Shown here one piece after another: positions 48,092 through 52,731 of a stretch of 52,731 nucleotides of DNA (positions within the stretch are counted from its first letter, which is position 1; every line of letters begins with the position of its first letter). The notes beneath the pieces were generated by a model, which was not told the DNA's origin, searched no databases, and worked only from the letters and a program-made list of their open reading frames with translations. A program made the position numbers and the translations under genes. The stretch is from Akkermansiaceae bacterium (GTDB lineage Bacteria; Verrucomicrobiota; Verrucomicrobiia; Verrucomicrobiales; Akkermansiaceae): contig JAJQCV010000067.1 of NCBI GenBank assembly GCA_021202525.1, positions 1 to 52,731 of the forward strand. Direction: 5' to 3'.

Positions 48092-48213
48092 GGTGGAAGA
48101 AGGGGCGCATTCTACCGGTCAGGCGCGGAGAAGGCAAGAGCGGTCAGGCTGTTGCCGGGAATTTTAAAAGCTTTGCTGGATTTTCCCGAGCAGTTTGATA
48201 GCCTTGCCGCGCT

Positions 48214-48930
48214 ATGCCAGCCATGCACACATTCAGGCTTTTTCTTGCCGCCGTACTTTTGGGCTGTTGGAGTTCCTGCTGTACCCCCCCTGAGGAAAAT
48301 TATGTGCAACAACCTTATGCACAGCATCAGATGTCCAGTCTTAAGGAATCCTTCCTGGGCTTGCTGCCGAAAGACCAGGCTTCCCGCCCGGCAGCGCAGG
48401 AGGAAGCCAAATGGCTGGCTCATACGGCAGTAACGCAGTCAGCCTCCATCGCCCGGAAAAACAAGGTAGTGCTGTTCGGCTGGCTGAACAATATTCTGGT
48501 GAATTCCAATTTGCGGGATCGTGGCCTCTGCTGGGAAGTTCAGCAGGACCTCTACCGGGATTTGCGCCGCCGTCCGGTCAAATATTTCCGTGTAGGGTTG
48601 ACTATCCGGGACCGCGGGACGGGGCGCGAACACAGTTGCGTGTACATTAATGCGGCCGGAAAAGGGCTGAAGGATTCCCTGGTGCTGGATGCCTGGAAAA
48701 ACTGCGGCTATCTGGTTGTACTGACCCAGAAGGACAGGGAAGGCGGCAAATGGGAGGAAGACTGGCGGGAGCCTTATGTTTCCTCCGCATATCCGGAGGG
48801 CCATTCCTATGACATGCAGTACCATCTCGTCTGGCCCGGCTGGACTCGCAAGCGCAACATGTTTCAGAGGATGCAGATTCAGCAGGAAGCTCCTGAATCC
48901 GGCGCTGCCGGTTCAGCTTCCGTAAATTGA
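48214..48930 (+). CDS. lipoprotein, unknown
   Basis: 238 residues (start 48214 or ATG 48223). Signal with Cys-rich end LLGCWSSCCT; any of the Cys residues could be lipidated, LLGC most likely. Body features: VVLFGWLNNILVNSNLRDRGLCWEVQ, HSCVYINAAGKGLKDSLVLDAW and SYDMQYHLVWPGW. No family is recognised. Transcribed divergently from the ABC-F gene. The end is Gln/Ala/Ser-rich. Confidence 0.75.
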   Translation: MPAMHTFRLFLAAVLLGCWSSCCTPPEENYVQQPYAQHQMSSLKESFLGLLPKDQASRPAAQEEAKWLAHTAVTQSASIARKNKVVLFGWLNNILVNSNLRDRGLCWEVQQDLYRDLRRRPVKYFRVGLTIRDRGTGREHSCVYINAAGKGLKDSLVLDAWKNCGYLVVLTQKDREGGKWEEDWREPYVSSAYPEGHSYDMQYHLVWPGWTRKRNMFQRMQIQQEAPESGAAGSASVN

Positions 48931-49059
48931 CGGAATTGTCCGTGCATATCCGCCAACCTGCGGAGTAACTGCGGAAAGCTGCCGTTTTTCCGGCCGGCGG
49001 CAAATTTATTCCATGGACGGAAGTGCGGCCATTTTTTGATGGGGAAAAACGTCTTCCGG

Positions 49060-49096
49060 GAAAATAAAAACGCACTCAGTGCGTACACCGAGTGCG
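49060..49096 (-). terminator. terminator of the small lipoprotein gene
   Basis: On the minus strand GAGTGCG... is folded back by CGCACTC (7 pairs) and followed by TTTTTATTTT. Confidence 0.6.
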
Positions 49097-49120
49097 GATT
49101 AAATGATAATTTGCTAAGTA

Positions 49121-49136
49121 GCAGGGCGCGCCCTGC
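49121..49136. repeat. perfect 16-base GC palindrome
   Basis: GCAGGGCGCGCCCTGC lies 7 bases past the small lipoprotein stop. It may be a protein-binding site or the base of an RNA hairpin; no T-run follows directly. Confidence 0.7.
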
Positions 49137-49143
49137 AGCAAAC

Positions 49144-49269
49144 TTACTTCTTCATGGGCTGGACGACCGTGGTGGTGGTCTGCACAGGCTGTTGCTGCTG
49201 CTGCTGCTGGGAGCAGGAAGCAACCAGGCAAGCTGCGCCGGCGATGGCGAGGATAGCGATGTTCTTCAT
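49144..49269 (-). CDS. small polyglutamine lipoprotein
   Basis: 41 residues from MKNIAILAIAGAACLVASC; the longer in-frame start at 49383 lies upstream of a likely promoter. The lipobox is VASC (Cys19), after which only 22 residues remain: seven Gln, then PVQTTTTVVQPMKK. It resembles small outer-membrane lipoproteins with a disordered tail. Own promoter (49338-49365), structured leader and terminator suggest independent, possibly abundant expression. Function unknown. Confidence 0.75.
   Translation of the reverse strand: MKNIAILAIAGAACLVASCSQQQQQQQPVQTTTTVVQPMKK
49189..49209 (-). repeat. CAG-type trinucleotide repeat, seven units
   Basis: Seven glutamine codons (six CAG, one CAA) in a row. 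Repeat-number changes would keep the frame and only lengthen or shorten the tail. Confidence 0.9.
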
Positions 49270-49305
49270 AATTCGAATTAAATTACAGTGTTTATTAACT
49301 ACTGG

Positions 49306-49327
49306 AACCTCCGCATCCACGGAGGTT
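49306..49327 (-). other. hairpin in the small lipoprotein leader
   Basis: AACCTCCG (49306-49313) and CGGAGGTT (49320-49327) form an 8-pair stem with a 6-base loop, in the leader between the promoter and the ATG at 49269. No T-run follows; a stabilising or regulatory 5' structure is possible. Confidence 0.5.
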
Positions 49328-49337
49328 TGCTGGGACC

Positions 49338-49365
49338 AATGTAAATGGTGGCAAGTAGAAATCAA
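49338..49365 (-). promoter_or_regulatory. candidate promoter for the small lipoprotein
   Basis: On the minus strand TTGATT, 16 bases, TACATT. A start near 49331 would put the hairpin at the very 5' end of the transcript. Confidence 0.5.
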
Positions 49366-49396
49366 GAGATTTTCTTGTTCCATGTCACGGCATTAC

Positions 49397-49434
49397 AGAA
49401 AAGGGCAGGACTCCCTCATAGGGAATCCTGCCCT
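49397..49434 (-). terminator. terminator of the hibernation factor gene
   Basis: AGGGCAGGA pairs with TCCTGCCCT around an inner TCCC/GGGA stem, followed on the minus strand by TTTTC. It lies 50 bases past the stop. Confidence 0.75.
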
Positions 49435-49484
49435 GTGCCGCACGGTGTGGAAAACGTCCGTGTACCCGGCTGGCGTACTTCACG

Positions 49485-50078
49485 CTATAAAGTAGTGCCG
49501 AGCTCAATGATGGAATAATCTCCGTCCGGCCTTCTGTACACGATCTGGAGAACGTCGCGCCGCGCATTCCTGTACAGCACGAAAGGCTTGTCGGAAAGCT
49601 CCAGTTCCATAATGGCCTCTTCCTTGTAGAGCTTCTTAAGGTTATAGCTTTCCCGGTGGATCAGCATCGGTTCCGGGTCTTCCTTGGAATCTTCCGGATG
49701 ATCAAGTACGGAATCGTCATACACGGTTTCATCCAGTTTGCGGATGGTTTCCTGATGATGAGGGCGGAATTTCTTCATCAGGCGTGTTTTGTGCTTGCGC
49801 ATGCGGCGCATGATCTTTGTGATCGTTTCGTCGATGCAGGCGTACATGTCCGCTCCCTCCGTAGAAGCGTCAATGGTGATATGGTCCGAGCAGAACAGGA
49901 TAACCTGGGAAATCATGCGGTCGCGTTGCACATCAAGTAAGACTTTAACCTCCATAATGCGCGGGAAATCCAGACGGATCCCTTCAATCTTTTTCGTTAC
50001 GAATTCCCGGATCGCGTCGGTTACTTCCACATGGCGCCCCGTGATCGTAATAGGTGTATTTACGTTTACCTTTTGCAT
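49485..50078 (-). CDS. hpf: long ribosome hibernation promoting factor
   Basis: 197 residues from MQKVNVNTPITITGRHVEV, with AGAGGT upstream; a start at 50150 is less likely. The N-terminal domain (1-100) is the RaiA/HPF fold (VTDAIREFVTKKIE, VLLDVQRDRMISQVILFCSD); after a linker the C-terminal domain (about 142-197, MLIHRESYNLKKLYKEEAIMEL) is that of the long form, which dimerises and pairs ribosomes into 100S particles. It acts in stationary phase or starvation. Confidence 0.93.
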   Translation of the reverse strand: MQKVNVNTPITITGRHVEVTDAIREFVTKKIEGIRLDFPRIMEVKVLLDVQRDRMISQVILFCSDHITIDASTEGADMYACIDETITKIMRRMRKHKTRLMKKFRPHHQETIRKLDETVYDDSVLDHPEDSKEDPEPMLIHRESYNLKKLYKEEAIMELELSDKPFVLYRNARRDVLQIVYRRPDGDYSIIELGTTL

Positions 50079-50132
50079 TGTCGTACCTCTTTCTATTGAT
50101 GTTGATTGCGGAACCCTGTCCGCACCTTTCAA

Positions 50133-50160
50133 GATATACAGATTTGACAATGTTTGTCGA
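50133..50160 (-). promoter_or_regulatory. candidate promoter for hpf
   Basis: On the minus strand TCGACA, 16 bases, TATATC; predicted start about 48 bases before the ATG at 50078. Confidence 0.4.
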
Positions 50161-50367
50161 GGAATCCTTTCTTTTTTTTCCGCCCGTGATGCCGGAAACC
50201 GTCCGTTCCTCCTTCTATTTGCAAGGCCCTTTCTTCGCGCCTATCGGTTGTTTTCCAGTCTGCGGCGCAGGTGGGCCTTAACACGGCGCGAAAAAAGGAA
50301 GCATTTGGAGGCGCTGTGGGTCTTTGTCATACGGCAGGAAGTATTAAAAAATCTTATATGAAAATAC

Positions 50368-50395
50368 TTGACATCCTGCAAAAATAGACTATAAA
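50368..50395 (+). promoter_or_regulatory. strong promoter of the initiator tRNA
   Basis: Perfect TTGACA, 16 bases, TATAAA, then a GC-containing stretch before the tRNA. The best sigma70-type match in the window, as expected for a stable RNA. Confidence 0.8.
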
Positions 50396-50428
50396 GATTC
50401 CGCACTCCTCTACGGATGCTCTCCAAAT

Positions 50429-50505
<77 letters not shown>

Positions 50506-50511
50506 ATTTCA

Positions 50512-50546
50512 AAAACCCTGCAAGTCAAAATCTTGCAGGGTTTTTT
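50512..50546 (+). terminator. terminator of tRNA-fMet
   Basis: CCCTGCAAG-TCAAAAT-CTTGCAGGG is a perfect 9-pair stem followed by six Ts. A related sequence recurs at 52366. Confidence 0.9.
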
Positions 50547-50711
50547 ATGTGGACCAAAAGCTTGGTTTTCCCCTTGGAATATTTTCAAGGTAAATGAAAA
50601 TTGTTGCTGCTGCGTGAAAGAGAGTCCAGGTATAATTCGGTATATTTGAAAAAGTTCGTTGGATATTCCCTGCTTTTGGGATATATCGGATGAATAAACT
50701 GCAAACTGAAT

Positions 50712-52124
50712 ATGAAGGTTTCAATTTCTCTTTTTCTTGTCGTTCTTTTTTCACTCTGTGCGCCGGGACTCCGGGCGGAAAAAGGGAAAGCGTCCCAGCC
50801 TCCCAACCTTTTGGTACTGTTGGCGGATGATCTCGGTTATGGTGATTTGGGATGTACGGGTTCTCTCCAGATACCTACGCCGAACATTGATTCTCTGGCT
50901 AAACAGGGTGTATTCTGTTCCAGGGCTTATGTGGCCGCCCCGATGTGCGCTCCATCGAGAATGGCACTGTTGACGGGAAGATTTCCCAAAAGATATGGCA
51001 TTACGACAAATCCTAATTCAAAAATCGACTATCTCCCGGAATCCCATTACGGGCTGCCTCAGACGGAAAAATGCCTTCCCCAGTATCTTGCCGAATTTGG
51101 TTACAACAGCGCCGTGATCGGCAAATGGCATTTGGGGCATACGGAGGGATACCGGCCCACCGAGCGCGGTTTCGATGCCTGGTGGGGCTTCCTTGGAGGC
51201 TCTCGATATTATTTCCCCAATCGGCCGGAAAAAAAAGGGCTGAACCCGTCGAAAATAGTATCCAATTATACGGAGGAAACGCAGGTAAGCTACCTGACGG
51301 ACGATATCGCACGCGAATGTATCCGCTTCATACGGAAGCAGAAGGACGCGGGGAAGCCCTTCTTCCTCTATGCTTCGTTCAATGCCCCCCATGCTCCCTT
51401 GGAGGCGTTGCCGGAGGATTTGGAACGCTTCAAGCATATCAAATCCAGGGACCGCCGGATCTATTGTGCCATGGTGTATGCTCTTGACAGGGCCATGGGG
51501 CGTATTTTAACAGCTTTGGATGAGACAGGACTGGCACGCAATACGATCGTTGTCTTTTTGTCCGATAACGGAGGCGAACCCGGCATTCCCACCTGCAATG
51601 CTCCTTTCAAGGGAGAAAAACGCATGCATTTTGAAGGCGGCGTTCGCGTGCCCATGATTGTCCGCTATCCTGCCGATTCCCGTATCCGGCCTGGTTCCGT
51701 CTGTGAACAGGTCATTTCCGCCGTCGACGTGCTTCCTACGATACTTGCGGAAAACGGGGCATCCATTCCCGAAAACCTGGATGGCATGAACATGCTGCCG
51801 CTGCTCGCCGGGAAGGGAAACAAAGTGCTGCGGACGCTTTATTGGTGCACGGATTATACTTCCGCCATACTGGATGGAGATGAGAAATACCTGCTCGTGC
51901 CCGACCGGGCTCCCCAGTTGTACGATGTCGTGAAAGATTATCGGGAAATGAACGACCTTTACCCCAAGAACATGGAAAAGGCGGCCCCTCTGGCCCGGAA
52001 ACTGGGTACTTACCTGACGACGACACCTGCCTCCCGCTTTCCGGATACCATTTCCTGGTCTTCCGGTTTGATGCGGCAATACGACCATGCGCGCCCGGCC
52101 GTCCAACCCGGTACAAATAAGTAG
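50712..52124 (+). CDS. secreted sulfatase
   Basis: 470 residues. Signal peptide about 1-22 (MKVSISLFLVVLFSLC...). Metal-binding LLADDLGYGDLG (aspartates 39-40) and the activation motif C79-A-P-S-R, whose Cys becomes formylglycine; then GKWHLGH and FLSDNGGEPG with the remaining metal ligands. Standard length, without the extra domains of the first sulfatase. It removes sulfate esters from sugars in the periplasm or outside; the exact glycan is unknown. It sits between tRNA-fMet and a degraded copy of the tRNA tail. Confidence 0.93.
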   Translation: MKVSISLFLVVLFSLCAPGLRAEKGKASQPPNLLVLLADDLGYGDLGCTGSLQIPTPNIDSLAKQGVFCSRAYVAAPMCAPSRMALLTGRFPKRYGITTNPNSKIDYLPESHYGLPQTEKCLPQYLAEFGYNSAVIGKWHLGHTEGYRPTERGFDAWWGFLGGSRYYFPNRPEKKGLNPSKIVSNYTEETQVSYLTDDIARECIRFIRKQKDAGKPFFLYASFNAPHAPLEALPEDLERFKHIKSRDRRIYCAMVYALDRAMGRILTALDETGLARNTIVVFLSDNGGEPGIPTCNAPFKGEKRMHFEGGVRVPMIVRYPADSRIRPGSVCEQVISAVDVLPTILAENGASIPENLDGMNMLPLLAGKGNKVLRTLYWCTDYTSAILDGDEKYLLVPDRAPQLYDVVKDYREMNDLYPKNMEKAAPLARKLGTYLTTTPASRFPDTISWSSGLMRQYDHARPAVQPGTNK

Positions 52125-52345
52125 TTTTTCTATTCCGTACGCCCGCTGAGGTTCCCGGAGGGTTCATGTCTGCCGGGTTGTTTCAGAGTAGATGCGTGTT
52201 TCGGCATCCTTATGGTTGACGAGTGTTTTGGTGCCCGGTTTTTTGCCGGGAGACTATCCTCCGGCTTGAAGCATGGCTGTCTTTCTTCCTGCCGGGTATG
52301 GACAGCGGTTTCTTTGATGTAAGGATCACCGTACGTATTTGGGAT

Positions 52346-52403
52346 TCCTGCTGCTGCAATCCTTTAAAAAGACCTGCAAGTTGACATCTTGCAGGTCTTT
52401 TTT
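52346..52403 (+). repeat. degraded second copy of the tRNA-fMet 3' end and terminator
   Basis: TCCTGCT begins both copies (50489-50546 and here). By eye the tRNA tail has decayed to TGCTGCAATCC, but AAAAA, CCTGCAAG, ATCTTGCAGG and the closing T-run are kept, about three-quarters identical overall. The two copies flank the sulfatase at 50712. Confidence 0.5.
52366..52403 (+). terminator. terminator similar to that of tRNA-fMet
   Basis: GACCTGCAAG-TTGACAT-CTTGCAGGTC with six Ts. It lies 240 bases past the sulfatase stop, which could be its natural end of transcript. Confidence 0.85.
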
Positions 52404-52658
52404 CCTGAACAGGGTAATGGAGGAAATGCCCGGTATATCAGGAAAGGCCTTCCAAGAAAGGCGCCTGATGGCCTGTAAAAGGAAATTCTTCATGCTCCTT
52501 CCATGCTGTGCCGCCCTTCCTTGGTTCTTGCGTTGCATATAATTGAAATAGAGAAGGAAGTGGCATGTAACTCCGTCATATCATATCTAAATTTGTCCAT
52601 TGCCAGGATAAAAGTCTGCGTGTTAGCGTCCCTCATAAATCCACCTGAGATTTAACCC

Positions 52659-52731
52659 ATGAGCACCTCCTTAAAGAAAATCTATGTCAACGGCTTCCCC
52701 AGTCTCTACGGCGGAGCCGGAACCGAACTCC
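52659..52731 (+). CDS. glycosyltransferase, 5' fragment cut by the window end
   Basis: The ATG at 52659 opens MSTSLKKIYVNGFPSLYGGAGTEL before the window ends. The GGAGTEL loop after a short first strand is typical of the start of GT-B glycosyltransferases, but only 24 codons are visible. Direct Shine-Dalgarno evidence is lacking. Confidence 0.55.
   Translation, partial: MSTSLKKIYVNGFPSLYGGAGTEL

Larger units (their letters stand above)
50079..50428. other. 350-base gap between hpf and tRNA
   Basis: Holds promoters for hpf (-) and the tRNA (+) at its two ends. The middle (about 50165-50365) has no supported gene. Confidence 0.5.
52125..52658. other. 534-base gap at the window end
   Basis: Contains a short hairpin (CCCGG-TTTTTTG-CCGGG, 52234-52250), the repeat of the tRNA tail (52346-52403) with terminator, and AT-rich sequence before the glycosyltransferase start. 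Frames of about 70 codons here are not credible genes. Confidence 0.45.

Noticed and set aside
52234..52250. Terminator after the second sulfatase
   Set aside because: The 5-pair hairpin has its Ts in the loop rather than after the stem.

Overview
The window looks like a chromosomal segment of an Akkermansia-type member of the Verrucomicrobiota. The clues are three secreted proteins with nearly identical PEP-CTERM tails, two secreted sulfatases (one with a β-strand-repeat front and the C-terminal domain typical of Verrucomicrobia/Planctomycetes), a class-B succinate dehydrogenase/fumarate reductase, a galactokinase beside a sodium:sugar symporter, and moderately GC-rich coding DNA with AT-rich gaps. 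This suits a host-glycan (mucin) degrader, but the assignment is an inference from gene content. No phage, insertion sequence, CRISPR array or rRNA is visible.

Layout. 1-5.4 kb: a PEP-CTERM protein and a giant multidomain sulfatase. 5.9-9.8 kb (minus strand): nusA-infB-rbfA, preceded by what looks like a transcription attenuator. 10-12 kb: exonuclease III, XTP/dITP pyrophosphatase and a small RNA-methyltransferase-like protein. 12.2-15 kb: a Tat-exported DUF362 protein overlapping a membrane polyferredoxin that looks like a NapH-NapG fusion. 16.2-21.3 kb: an ABCG-like transporter, a membrane-anchored protein, a secreted helical-repeat protein and an L,D-transpeptidase. 21.4-28.7 kb: an RRM protein, an exopolysaccharide-type sugar transferase, galactokinase with symporter, and a second PEP-CTERM protein. 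28.8-36 kb: UvrD/Rep helicase, fmt, an MGDG-synthase-like glycosyltransferase, coaX, acpP, an unknown protein, a degenerate LysM/L,D-transpeptidase protein and dtd. 36.3-39.8 kb (minus): sdhCAB. 40-42 kb: a small unknown protein with an EboB-like TatD hydrolase, and an amidase. 42.2-48.1 kb (minus): third PEP-CTERM protein, SUMF1-like lipoprotein, fabG, a secreted helical protein and an ABC-F ATPase. 48.2-50.1 kb: lipoproteins and the long ribosome hibernation factor. 50.4-52.7 kb: initiator tRNA, a second sulfatase, and the first codons of a glycosyltransferase cut off by the window end.

How the parts fit. Sulfatases would remove sulfate from glycans; galactose would enter by the symporter and be phosphorylated by GalK. 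SdhCAB can work as fumarate reductase or succinate dehydrogenase, and the polyferredoxin/DUF362 pair adds a possible quinol-linked electron route to an unknown periplasmic target. PEP-CTERM proteins and the polyprenyl-phosphate sugar transferase belong to envelope/exopolysaccharide biology, but no exosortase lies in the window.

The points most worth a second look are the nusA-leader attenuator, the internal Tat motif in the polyferredoxin, the degenerate L,D-transpeptidase, the symporter with an extra N-terminal extension and loop insertion, the EboB-like hydrolase outside an ebo cluster, and a degraded second copy of the tRNA-fMet tail and terminator beyond the second sulfatase. All calls come from reading the sequence; no searches or folding programs were run.
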